From: Buttiauxella sp049686335
Lineage (GTDB): Bacteria; Pseudomonadota; Gammaproteobacteria; Enterobacterales; Enterobacteriaceae
Assembly (NCBI RefSeq): GCF_049686335.1
Contig: NZ_JBAVHX010000029.1
Span: 60,028 to 124,027 of the forward strand
DNA: 64,000 bases
Direction of reading: 5' to 3'
Each line of letters opens with the position of its first letter. Position 1 is the stretch's first letter. A program made the position numbers and the translations under genes. Positions 26,089-34,399 of the stretch are shown here, in pieces. The notes beneath the pieces were generated by a model that saw only the letters and a list, made by a program, of their open reading frames with translations, was not told the DNA's origin and ran no database searches.

Positions 26089-27363
26089 TTATTCACCGGA
26101 TGCTTGTTGCGCTTCCGGCTTACCATAAATTAATAATGGCTTGCTCTGACCGTCGATGACGGATTCGTCAATCACCACTTTCTCGACATCTTCCATTGAA
26201 GGAAGATCGTACATGGTATCCAGCAATGCGCCTTCAACGATGGAACGCAGACCACGAGCACCGGTTTTACGTGCCATTGCTTTTTTAGCAATCGCATCCA
26301 GCGCTTCGTCGCGGAATTCCAGATCCACACCTTCCAGATTGAACAACGCCTGGTATTGCTTGGTCAGGGCGTTTTTCGGCTCTTTCAGGATTTGAATCAG
26401 CGCTTCTTCGCTCAGTTCAGTCAGCGTAGCAACGACTGGCAGACGGCCAATAAACTCAGGGATAAGACCAAATTTGATCAAATCTTCTGGCTCAACCTGG
26501 CCTAATAACTGCCCTTCGGTCGCTTTCTGAGACTTACCTTTTACGGTCGCACCAAAGCCGATACTTGAACCGGTTTCAACTCGGTTGGCGATAACTTTAT
26601 CGAGACCTGCAAATGCGCCGCCACAGATGAACAGAATCTTAGAGGTATCAACCTGCAAGAATTCTTGCTGTGGATGCTTACGGCCACCCTGTGGTGGAAC
26701 CGCAGCAACGGTACCTTCGATAAGTTTCAGCAACGCCTGCTGCACACCTTCACCAGACACATCACGGGTGATGGATGGGTTATCAGATTTGCGGGAGATT
26801 TTGTCGATCTCATCGATATACACGATACCGCGCTGTGCTTTCTGCACATCGTAATCACATTTTTGCAGCAATTTCTGGATGATGTTTTCTACGTCTTCAC
26901 CCACGTAACCCGCTTCGGTTAACGTTGTGGCATCTGCCATGGTGAATGGAACATCCAGCAAACGAGCCAGGGTTTCAGCCAACAGGGTTTTCCCGCTACC
27001 CGTCGGCCCGATGAGCAGGATGTTACTTTTGCCCAGCTCGATGCCGTTGGTGCTGTCGCCGTTACGCAGACGTTTGTAATGGTTATAAACCGCTACCGCC
27101 AGGACTTTTTTAGCCTGTTCCTGACCGATGACGTAATCATCGAGATGGTGACGGATTTCATGCGGAGTCGGCAGCGCGCTACGTTCGCGGTGCGGCGCGA
27201 CTTCTTTGATCTCTTCGCGAATAATGTCGTTACATAAGTCGACACACTCATCGCAGATATACACTGACGGCCCGGCAATCAGTTTACGCACTTCATGCTG
27301 GCTTTTGCCGCAAAAAGAGCAGTACAGTAATTTGCCTGAACCGTCTTTGCGCTTATCTGTCAT
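26089..27363 (-). CDS. clpX: ClpX, ATPase subunit of the ClpXP protease
   Basis: This is a 424-residue AAA+ unfoldase. The N-terminal zinc domain carries four Cys (CSFCGK and CDECVDLC). It also has Walker A GPTGSGKT, pore loop GYVG, RKH loop and the ClpP-docking loop IGFGATVK. It feeds SsrA-tagged and other proteins to ClpP. The start MTDKRKDGSGK at 27363 is the family start; the frame upstream to 27411 is not conserved. The clpP gene is 146 bases upstream in the same direction. Confidence 0.98.
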   Translation of the reverse strand: MTDKRKDGSGKLLYCSFCGKSQHEVRKLIAGPSVYICDECVDLCNDIIREEIKEVAPHRERSALPTPHEIRHHLDDYVIGQEQAKKVLAVAVYNHYKRLRNGDSTNGIELGKSNILLIGPTGSGKTLLAETLARLLDVPFTMADATTLTEAGYVGEDVENIIQKLLQKCDYDVQKAQRGIVYIDEIDKISRKSDNPSITRDVSGEGVQQALLKLIEGTVAAVPPQGGRKHPQQEFLQVDTSKILFICGGAFAGLDKVIANRVETGSSIGFGATVKGKSQKATEGQLLGQVEPEDLIKFGLIPEFIGRLPVVATLTELSEEALIQILKEPKNALTKQYQALFNLEGVDLEFRDEALDAIAKKAMARKTGARGLRSIVEGALLDTMYDLPSMEDVEKVVIDESVIDGQSKPLLIYGKPEAQQASGE

Positions 27364-27451
27364 CGGTAAAACCTCTTTTCTGTTTCTTTGCACCGTACAA
27401 GTCCGGCACAAGTGCCATTCTACGGCGCAGCCAATCGTAAGCGCGCCAGGA

Positions 27452-27481
27452 GCCGCTACTTCAACTGCCGCTACTTCAACT
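27452..27481. repeat. Two perfect 15-base tandem repeats between clpP and clpX
   Basis: GCCGCTACTTCAACT occurs twice in a row in the 146-base clpP-clpX gap and is followed by ATAGTATAC. It looks like a recent local duplication. Confidence 0.85.
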
Positions 27482-27509
27482 ATAGTATACGGCTCACTGT
27501 TTTCGGGCG

Positions 27510-28133
27510 TTAGCTACGGTGAGTCAGGATGGAGTCGACTAATCCGTACTCTACCGCCTCGCTTGCGGCGAGGAAACGGTCACGCTCGGTGTCTCTTTCG
27601 ATTTCTTCAAGAGACTTGCCAGTATGTTGCGCCATGAGTTCGTTCATACGAGCTTTCACTTTCAGAATTTCGCGAGCATGGATTTCGATATCCGTTGCTT
27701 GACCCTGATAGCCACCCAGCGGCTGGTGAATCATCACTCGTGAGTTCGGCAAGCAGAAACGCTTACCTTTCGCTCCAGCGGTCAGCAGGAAAGCGCCCAT
27801 CGAACAGGCTTGTCCCATACAGATAGTGCTGACATCTGGTTTAATAAATTGCATCGTATCGTAGATAGACATACCGGCAGTAATCACGCCACCTGGTGAG
27901 TTGATGTAGAGATAGATGTCTTTCTCTGGGTTTTCTGCTTCCAGAAACAGCATCTGCGCCACAATCAGGTTAGCCATGTGGTCTTCAACCTGGCCTGTCA
28001 TAAAGATGACACGTTCCTTGAGCAGACGGGAATAGATATCGTATGAACGCTCGCCACGCGATGTCTGTTCAACAACCATCGGCACCAGGGCCATATGGGG
28101 TGCAAATTGATCTCTTTCGCCACTGTATGACAT
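27510..28133 (-). CDS. clpP: ClpP, proteolytic subunit of ClpAP and ClpXP
   Basis: This 207-residue serine protease assembles as two heptamer rings. The propeptide ends before LVPMVVEQTSRGERSYDIYS. The catalytic Ser is in GQACSMGAFLL, the His in MIHQPLGG, and the Asp lies in the ERDTERDRF segment. The ATG at 28133 has GGAG-type sequence upstream. A sigma-32 promoter lies about 150 bases upstream. Confidence 0.98.
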   Translation of the reverse strand: MSYSGERDQFAPHMALVPMVVEQTSRGERSYDIYSRLLKERVIFMTGQVEDHMANLIVAQMLFLEAENPEKDIYLYINSPGGVITAGMSIYDTMQFIKPDVSTICMGQACSMGAFLLTAGAKGKRFCLPNSRVMIHQPLGGYQGQATDIEIHAREILKVKARMNELMAQHTGKSLEEIERDTERDRFLAASEAVEYGLVDSILTHRS

Positions 28134-28277
28134 TTCCGTCTCCTGGAATAATTAAGCCTTCGATACCTGTTCACTGATTCTACTTGAGACGATAAAAGAA
28201 GACTACGCTCCTTGCGTCTCGCAACCTTATTTGGACGGATTATCAGTCAGGGGTCCTGTTTTTGAGCCATTCCCGTA

Positions 28278-28307
28278 TTTATGGGGATGAGCTTACCCTG
28301 TTTCAAG
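28278..28307 (-). promoter_or_regulatory. Sigma-32 heat-shock promoter of clpP
   Basis: On the minus strand CTTGAAA (28301-28307), 14 bases, then CCCCATAAA (28278-28286) match the RpoH consensus almost perfectly. The 318-base tig-clpP gap otherwise holds the clpP leader and the tig terminator. Confidence 0.88.
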
Positions 28308-28379
28308 CATAACAACCTTTTCTTGTTACGCTAACCCTGAAACTTCGTTTTATTGATGGGTTTTCAGAGTGTCAGTGAT

Positions 28380-28412
28380 AAAAAAAGCCCGCCACCTGCG
28401 GGTGACGGGCTT
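28380..28412 (-). terminator. Terminator of tig
   Basis: On the minus strand AAGCCCGTCACCC, loop GCA, and GGTGGCGGGCTT pair closely and are followed by seven U, 40 bases after the tig stop. Confidence 0.88.
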
Positions 28413-28451
28413 GATGCAGCAATATTTTGGCGATGATGCCAAAAATTATGC

Positions 28452-29750
28452 TTACGCTTGTTGGTTCATCAGTTCGCTAAAGGTAGTGGCTTTTTCAGAC
28501 ACTTTCGCTTTAGACAGTACTGCTTCAACAGCTTGTTCTTCCAGAGCAACATTACGCATGTTGTCCATCAGTTCTTTGTTTTTGCCGTAGAATTCGACAA
28601 CTTCAGTCGGATCTTCGTAAGCAGAAGCCATTTCTTCGATCAGACCTTTAACGCGCTCTTCGTCAGCTTTCAGCTCGTGGGTACGAATCACTTCGCCCAA
28701 CAGCAGACCAACAACAACACGACGTTTAGCTTGTTCTTCGAACAATTCACGTGGCAGTTCCAACGCTTGTTTCTCGTTGCCACCGAAACGCTGTGCAGCC
28801 TGGCGACGCAGAACGTCGATTTCGCCGTCGATCAGTGCAGCTGGTACGTCGATGTTGTTCGCTTCAACCAGACCGTCGATTGCTTGAGACTTGATGCGGT
28901 TACGCACAGCGCCTTTCAGCTCACGATCCATGTTTTTACGCACTTCGGTACGCAGGCCTGCAACAGAACCATCAGCAACGCCGAAACGTTTGATGAATTC
29001 TTCAGTAAATTCTGGCAGTTCACGCTCTTCAACTTTCTTCAGAACGATGTCGAACTTAGCCGCTTTACCTTTCAGGTTTTCAGCGTGGTAATCTTCCGGG
29101 AAGGTCACTTCGATAGTGAATTCTTCGCCAGCTTTGTGACCAACCAGACCGTCTTCAAAGCCTGGGATCATACGACCCTGGCCCATTGCCAGTACGAAGT
29201 CAGACGCTTTGCCGCCTTCGAATACTTCGCCGTCAACAGAACCGGTGAAGTCGATGGTTACGCGGTCTTCTGCAGTTGCAGCAGCTTCTGAATCTTTCCA
29301 GGTAGCTTGTTGCTTACGCAGGGTGTCCAGCATTGCGTCAACGTCTTCGTCAGTCACTTCAACAACCGGTTTTTCAACTTCGATTGCTTCCAGACCTTGC
29401 AGCTCAACTTCTGGGTACACTTCAAACTCAACCGCGTAGGTGAAGTCTTCGCCCAGTTTGTATTCGCCTGGAACGTAGTTAGGTGCGCCAGCTGGATTGA
29501 TTTTTTCTTTGATGATCGCGTCAACGAAGTTACGGCTCATCAGTTCGCCCAATACGTCCTGGCGAACAGAAGCGCCATAACGTTGTGCGATAACAGTCAT
29601 CGGCACTTTTCCTTTACGGAAACCGTCGATACGGGCTTTCTTTGCCACGTTGACCAGCTCGCTTTTTACAGCGGTTTCGATGCTGTCTGCAGCGATAGTA
29701 ATCGTGAGACGGCGGCCAAGGCCCTGAGTGGTTTCAACTGAAACTTGCAT
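28452..29750 (-). CDS. tig: Trigger factor, ribosome-associated chaperone
   Basis: This 432-residue protein is the first chaperone met by nascent chains. Its N-terminal ribosome-binding loop has the signature GFRKGKVPM (about 43-51). An FKBP-type prolyl isomerase domain (about 150-245, VTIDFTGSVDGEVFEGG) and a C-terminal chaperone domain follow. It binds L23 at the exit tunnel. The start and length match E. coli. An ERIC element occupies much of its predicted leader. Confidence 0.98.
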   Translation of the reverse strand: MQVSVETTQGLGRRLTITIAADSIETAVKSELVNVAKKARIDGFRKGKVPMTVIAQRYGASVRQDVLGELMSRNFVDAIIKEKINPAGAPNYVPGEYKLGEDFTYAVEFEVYPEVELQGLEAIEVEKPVVEVTDEDVDAMLDTLRKQQATWKDSEAAATAEDRVTIDFTGSVDGEVFEGGKASDFVLAMGQGRMIPGFEDGLVGHKAGEEFTIEVTFPEDYHAENLKGKAAKFDIVLKKVEERELPEFTEEFIKRFGVADGSVAGLRTEVRKNMDRELKGAVRNRIKSQAIDGLVEANNIDVPAALIDGEIDVLRRQAAQRFGGNEKQALELPRELFEEQAKRRVVVGLLLGEVIRTHELKADEERVKGLIEEMASAYEDPTEVVEFYGKNKELMDNMRNVALEEQAVEAVLSKAKVSEKATTFSELMNQQA

Positions 29751-29799
29751 CTTGTTACCTCAAAAAATCACAGTGCTCGGTCAACTCTGGAAGCTCTCG

Positions 29800-29923
29800 A
29801 TACCCAAATAATTCGAGTTGTGGGTAGGCGGCAAGCTCAGGAATCCCCAGGAGCTTACTAAGGTAAGTGACTGGGGTGAGTGAGTGCAGCCAACCCCCCC
29901 ACAACTTGAAGTATGACGGGTAT
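29800..29923. repeat. ERIC element in the tig leader
   Basis: This 124-base element has standard ERIC ends (ATACCCAAATAATTCGAGTTG and AACTTGAAGTATGACGGGTAT-type) and the diagnostic centre AATCCCCAGGAGCTTACT with AAGTGACTGGGGTGAG, which are the ERIC-PCR primer regions. The arms pair into one long hairpin. It lies between the predicted tig promoter and the tig start. Confidence 0.95.
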
Positions 29924-30018
29924 CTATTGCTTCACAGAACCGGGATGCCTTCTAAATCAGAATCACATTCCCTGTCGTCAGAATCGTCCCGAAGACATTC
30001 CGAAAAATAAGACGCAGC

Positions 30019-30047
30019 ATTATAGCGGCATCACCAAGGTGAGTCGA
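30019..30047 (-). promoter_or_regulatory. Predicted promoter of tig
   Basis: On the minus strand TCGACT (30042-30047), 17 bases, then a perfect TATAAT (30019-30024). It would give a leader of about 260 bases that includes the ERIC element. Confidence 0.65.
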
Positions 30048-30134
30048 GAACGGCAACACAGTGTTGCTGCGGCCCTTTTCACAGTTCTTTTGGATTTATT
30101 GCCCAAACCCTGGAACAACAAGGGCGATTTCAGA

Positions 30135-30163
30135 CAAAACAAAACGGCCCGCAGGCCGTTTGA
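30135..30163 (-). terminator. Terminator of bolA
   Basis: On the minus strand AAACGGCC, loop TGCG, and GGCCGTTT are followed by TGTTTTGTTTTG. Confidence 0.75.
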
Positions 30164-30230
30164 TAAAACACGATTCATATACCGCAACATAAAGGAAAAG
30201 TTCCCTAAGTTGCAAGCCTGAAGGTTAACT

Positions 30231-30548
30231 TCAAGCGATTGAACCTGCTCCACGACAAGGTGGGGAGGCGAAAATCGTATCCTGCAACCCTTCCCATTCC
30301 TTAATGGTGTAGGTATGCAGAGCCAACGCATGAACGGTGGTAGAGAGTTCAGCACTTAAGGTGCCGTAAATCATTCGGTGGCGATTTAAGAAACGTTCGC
30401 CAGCGAAACGGTCACTGACCAGAACCACTTTGAAATGGCTCTCTGAACCCGCCGGGACATTGTGACGATAGCTTTCATCCACGACTTCCAGGAACACGGG
30501 TTCAAACGCTGCCCTTAATTTTGATTCTATTTGCTCGCGCATCATCAT
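30231..30548 (-). CDS. bolA: BolA, stress morphogene and iron-sulfur partner protein
   Basis: This 105-residue protein has the BolA fold, with the helix-turn-helix-like segment FLNRHRMIYGTLSAEL and the conserved invariant His in ALHTYTIKEWEG. It partners with monothiol glutaredoxin GrxD and also acts as a regulator of cell shape in stationary phase. Three ATG codons in a row occur at the start. The first, at 30548, has GGAG 7 bases upstream and gives the E. coli length. Confidence 0.96.
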   Translation of the reverse strand: MMMREQIESKLRAAFEPVFLEVVDESYRHNVPAGSESHFKVVLVSDRFAGERFLNRHRMIYGTLSAELSTTVHALALHTYTIKEWEGLQDTIFASPPCRGAGSIA

Positions 30549-30853
30549 GAACTTTCTCCTCAACTGCGTAGAGATGCCACTCATCCCTTTAAATGTTAGC
30601 CGCTTTTAGCCGTTTTAATAACGGAATTACAACAATTATTTAGCTTTCGTCTGATTTTCTTCGTCAAGCCCCTGTAGCTTAATGTGAATACGGCACTAAT
30701 CGTGGGCAAAATGGTCAGATAGCTTTGCAACCGCTCAGAAAAAGCGCAACGCGATGAAATTACGTGCGTTAACTGCTTCCACTGGGCAACCGCAGTGTTA
30801 TGATGGCGTGATTTTTTATCTGCCTGCCCCTTGAGTACATTGAGATAGCGAAC
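30549..30853. other. Divergent intergenic region between bolA and yajG
   Basis: These 305 bases hold the divergent promoters of bolA and yajG. A plausible yajG -10 box TATGAT lies at 30799-30804. I could not place the stationary-phase gearbox promoter of bolA with confidence. No open frame, RNA or repeat is visible. Confidence 0.6.
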
Positions 30854-31432
30854 ATGTTAAAAAAATTATTATTCCCGTTGGTTGCCATTTTTATGCTGGC
30901 CAGCTGCGCAACACCACCTACCACCATTGATGTTTCTCCAACTATCAGTCTGCCACAGCAAGATCCAAGCCTGATGGGCGTAACTGTGAGCATCAACGGT
31001 GCAGATCAACGTAAAGACCAGGCTCTGGCTAAAGTCACTCGTGAAAACCAACTGGTGACACTGACTCCATCTCGTGATCTGCGCTTCCTGCTGCAAGAAG
31101 TGCTGGAAAAACAGATGACTGCCCGTGGTTATATGATCGGTCCAAACAGCCCGGTTGACTTACAAATCATCGTGAACCAGCTGTATGCCGACGTCTCTCA
31201 AGGTAGCGTGCGTTACAACATCGCCACTAAAGCCGATATCGTGATTATTGCGACGGCAAAAAATGGCACCAAGATGACCAAGAACTACCGTTCTAACTAC
31301 AACGTAGAAGGTGCATTCCAGGCTACCAATAAGAATATCGCCAATGCAGTAAACTCCGTATTGACTGATACCATTGCTGATATGGCCCAGGACACCAGCG
31401 TTCATGATTTCATCAAGCAGAACGCTCGTTAA
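30854..31432 (+). CDS. yajG: Lipoprotein YajG
   Basis: This 192-residue lipoprotein precursor has signal MLKKLLFPLVAIFMLASC with lipobox LASC at residue 18. The YajG domain follows, with LVTLTPSRDLRFLLQEVLEKQM and SVRYNIATKADIVI. The function is unknown. It precedes ampG as in E. coli, with a hairpin in the 49-base gap. It probably faces the periplasm from the outer membrane, since CA-T follows the Cys rather than Asp. Confidence 0.95.
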   Translation: MLKKLLFPLVAIFMLASCATPPTTIDVSPTISLPQQDPSLMGVTVSINGADQRKDQALAKVTRENQLVTLTPSRDLRFLLQEVLEKQMTARGYMIGPNSPVDLQIIVNQLYADVSQGSVRYNIATKADIVIIATAKNGTKMTKNYRSNYNVEGAFQATNKNIANAVNSVLTDTIADMAQDTSVHDFIKQNAR

Positions 31433-31444
31433 TTAATACCCCCA

Positions 31445-31467
31445 CCAGCCTGCGTCATGCGGGCTGG
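31445..31467 (+). terminator. Hairpin between yajG and ampG
   Basis: CCAGCCTGC, loop GTCAT, and GCGGGCTGG form a stem with one mismatch, followed by CTTTAGAG. With a poor U run it is likely a partial terminator or RNA stabiliser inside the operon. Confidence 0.5.
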
Positions 31468-31481
31468 CTTTAGAGCACAGT

Positions 31482-32957
31482 ATGCCCAACCACTATCTTC
31501 GTCTTTTTCAGCAGCCAAAATCAGCCATCCTGTTGATTTTAGGCTTTGCTTCTGGCCTCCCTCTCGCCCTCACCTCCGGCACATTGCAGGCATGGATGAC
31601 GGTTGAGAACATCGATCTTAAAACCATTGGTTTCTTCTCGCTCGTTGGGCAAGCCTATGTGTTTAAGTTCCTGTGGTCGCCAGTCATGGACAGATATACG
31701 CCGCCGCTACTCGGTCGTCGTCGTGGTTGGTTGCTGATTACGCAGGTCCTGCTGTTGATTGCTATTGCTGGCATGGGTTTCCTGGAACCGGGTTCGCAGT
31801 TGCGTTGGATGGCTGCATTGGCGGTAATCATTGCTTTCTGCTCGGCTTCGCAAGATATCGTTTTTGATGCCTGGAAAACCGATGTTCTTCCCGCCGAAGA
31901 ACGCGGAACGGGTGCGGCTATAAGCGTATTGGGTTATCGCCTGGCGATGTTAGTTTCCGGTGGTTTAGCGCTTTGGCTTGCGGACAGGTATCTCGGTTGG
32001 CAAGGCATGTACTGGCTGATGGCCGCATTAATGTTGCCTTGTATCATCGCGACTTTGCTTGCCCCTGAACCGACTGACGCGATTCCTGTACCAAAAAGTC
32101 TTGAACAAGCTGTTGTCGCACCGCTGCGTGATTTTTTTGGCCGGAATAATGCCTGGCTTATCCTGCTACTGATTGTGTTGTACAAACTCGGTGATGCTTT
32201 TGCCATGAGTCTGACGACCACTTTTTTAATTCGCGGCGTCGGTTTTGATGCTGGCGAAGTCGGCATGGTGAATAAAACGTTGGGGCTGATTGCCACAATT
32301 ATTGGAGCACTGTACGGCGGCATTTTGATGCAGCGCCTGTCGCTGTTCCGCGCTTTGCTGATATTCGGCATTTTGCAGGGGGTATCCAACGCTGGTTACT
32401 GGCTCCTCTCGATTACCGATAAACATATGTTCAGCATGGCAACAGCGGTTTTCTTTGAAAATCTCTGTGGCGGGATGGGCACAGCAGCCTTTGTCGCACT
32501 GCTAATGACGCTGTGTAATAAGTCGTTTTCCGCAACCCAATTTGCTTTACTTTCTGCCCTTTCAGCAGTGGGACGCGTTTATGTGGGGCCGATAGCCGGT
32601 TGGTTCGTCGAAGCCCACGGTTGGCCGACGTTTTACTTATTTTCGGTTGTGGCTGCCGTGCCGGGCATCCTGTTGCTGCTAGTGTGCAAAACGACGCTCG
32701 AATACACCCAGAATAACGATAGCTTCATCCCTCGTAGCGAGTTTTCTTCAGCCTATCGCATTGCGTTACGCGCACTGATGTTGGGTTGTGCTCTTCTGGC
32801 AGTCTGGCTCGTTGTGCTAATTACCAATGCCACAGGGCTGACAAACTGGGCGTTCAACATCCAGTTCCTGGAATGGGGCGCGTTGTTTGCTATCGGTGGG
32901 ATTTTGTTTGGCGGGTTGCTTGATTATCTGGCATTACGCAAAACAGCTTTAATGTAG
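31482..32957 (+). CDS. ampG: Muropeptide permease AmpG
   Basis: This 491-residue inner-membrane MFS transporter has about 14 hydrophobic segments. It imports anhydro-muropeptides for cell-wall recycling and for AmpR-dependent beta-lactamase induction. Recognisable stretches are LILGFASGLPLALTSGTLQAW at the N-terminus and SASQDIVFDAWKTDVL. Length and position next to yajG match E. coli. It is read with yajG. Confidence 0.96.
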   Translation: MPNHYLRLFQQPKSAILLILGFASGLPLALTSGTLQAWMTVENIDLKTIGFFSLVGQAYVFKFLWSPVMDRYTPPLLGRRRGWLLITQVLLLIAIAGMGFLEPGSQLRWMAALAVIIAFCSASQDIVFDAWKTDVLPAEERGTGAAISVLGYRLAMLVSGGLALWLADRYLGWQGMYWLMAALMLPCIIATLLAPEPTDAIPVPKSLEQAVVAPLRDFFGRNNAWLILLLIVLYKLGDAFAMSLTTTFLIRGVGFDAGEVGMVNKTLGLIATIIGALYGGILMQRLSLFRALLIFGILQGVSNAGYWLLSITDKHMFSMATAVFFENLCGGMGTAAFVALLMTLCNKSFSATQFALLSALSAVGRVYVGPIAGWFVEAHGWPTFYLFSVVAAVPGILLLLVCKTTLEYTQNNDSFIPRSEFSSAYRIALRALMLGCALLAVWLVVLITNATGLTNWAFNIQFLEWGALFAIGGILFGGLLDYLALRKTALM

Positions 32958-33432
32958 AAGCACTGTTCTTTATCCGAATTAATAAGTTGCGCTGCGTGAT
33001 TATATTGTTCAATTAATAAACATCACTACACATCATGGTTTATTTATCGAAAGCAAGACTCTTTTTTTGCATTATTAGCAGCAAAATTATTTTCATGCTT
33101 CATTTAACCGATTCAGCTTTTGCTTAAAATATTTTGTAGGTAAGTTCGTTTATCAATTGATGCTAATTTGTTAAAATTATGTTCATTAAAATGATTGGTT
33201 ATACCAATTAACCTCTACTTATTATCTCAACACGGGTTTTCGTTATAACCCAGCCAGGCTGCGGCCTATCTCGATATTTTACAGTTTGTTGCATTCTATG
33301 TGACATTGTAGGCAGAACCTGGTAACACCCCACTGACACTGCGCCATTCATGTTTACAGTAATGTAACCTTCCCGTAAAATGCCTCCACACTTTAAACGA
33401 CAATTAGAGCTCCCCGGAATTGAGGTCGTTAA
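32958..33432. promoter_or_regulatory. Control region of the cyo operon
   Basis: The 475 AT-rich bases contain no gene. A sigma-70 promoter with TTTACA (33353-33358), a 17-base spacer and TAAAAT (33376-33381) precedes cyoA by about 50 bases. Farther up, GTTAAAATTATGTTCATTAAAATG (33170-33193) resembles two tandem ArcA boxes. ArcA and Fnr repress cyo without oxygen in E. coli, so this fits, but the ArcA assignment is by eye. Confidence 0.65.
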
Positions 33433-34380
33433 ATGAGACTCAGGAAATACAATAAAAGTTTGGGATGGTTGGCATTAATTACAGGCACTTTTTTACTTAG
33501 TGGCTGTGATTCTGCACTTCTGGACCCCAAAGGACAAATTGGACTGGAACAACGTTCATTGATACTGACAGCTATCGGGCTGATGTTGATAGTCGTTATA
33601 CCCGCTATCGCAATGGCTATCGGTTTTGCCTGGAAGTATCGTGCTTCAAACAAAAACGCCAAATACAGCCCCAACTGGTCGCACTCGAACAAAGTTGAAG
33701 CTGTGGTCTGGACGATTCCTATCCTTATCGTCATCTTCCTCGCGGTACTAACCTGGAAAACCACGCACGCCCTTGAGCCAAGCAAACCGCTGGTTCACGA
33801 AGCGAAGCCGGTGACCATTGAAGTTATCGCTATGGACTGGAAATGGTTCTTCATTTATCCAGAGCAAGGTATTGCTACGGTTAATGAAATTGCCTTCCCG
33901 GCCAACACCCCGGTGGAATTCAAAATCACCTCTAACTCGGTGATGAACTCCTTCTTTATTCCGCGACTGGGTAGCCAGATCTATGCAATGGCAGGTATGC
34001 AGACCAAATTGCACCTGATTGCAGATGAAGCAGGCACCTACGACGGTATTTCGTCTAACTACAGCGGTAAAGGTTTCTCCGGTATGAAGTTCAAGGCTAT
34101 CGCCACACCGGACATGAACACCTTTAACCAATGGGTTGCTAAAGCGAAACAATCTCCGGAAGTCATGAACGACATGGCAACTTACGAGAAGCTTGCAGCA
34201 CCAAGCGAATACAACAAAGTCGAATACTTCTCCGCTGTTAAACCTGATTTGTTTAAAGACGTTATTAACAAATTCATGGGGCACGGGAAGAGCATGGACA
34301 TGACCCAACCTGAAGGCGAGCACGCAGCGCATGAAGGAATGGAAGGCATGGACATGAGTCACGCGGAAACCTCTCACTAA
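33433..34380 (+). CDS. cyoA: Cytochrome bo3 ubiquinol oxidase subunit II
   Basis: This 315-residue lipoprotein subunit has signal and lipobox LLSGC (Cys about 25) and two membrane helices (about 48-70 and 92-112). A periplasmic cupredoxin-like domain without the CuA ligands follows, as expected for a quinol oxidase. The C-terminal tail is rich in Met, His and Glu (MGHGKSMDMTQPEGEHAAHEGM). It is the first gene of cyoABCDE. Confidence 0.98.
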   Translation: MRLRKYNKSLGWLALITGTFLLSGCDSALLDPKGQIGLEQRSLILTAIGLMLIVVIPAIAMAIGFAWKYRASNKNAKYSPNWSHSNKVEAVVWTIPILIVIFLAVLTWKTTHALEPSKPLVHEAKPVTIEVIAMDWKWFFIYPEQGIATVNEIAFPANTPVEFKITSNSVMNSFFIPRLGSQIYAMAGMQTKLHLIADEAGTYDGISSNYSGKGFSGMKFKAIATPDMNTFNQWVAKAKQSPEVMNDMATYEKLAAPSEYNKVEYFSAVKPDLFKDVINKFMGHGKSMDMTQPEGEHAAHEGMEGMDMSHAETSH

Positions 34381-34399
34381 GGGGCCGAGGAATAATACG

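Noticed and set aside
28458..29291. 277-codon plus-strand frame
   Set aside because: Antisense to tig. The Phe-rich composition comes from GAA-rich codons of the real gene.
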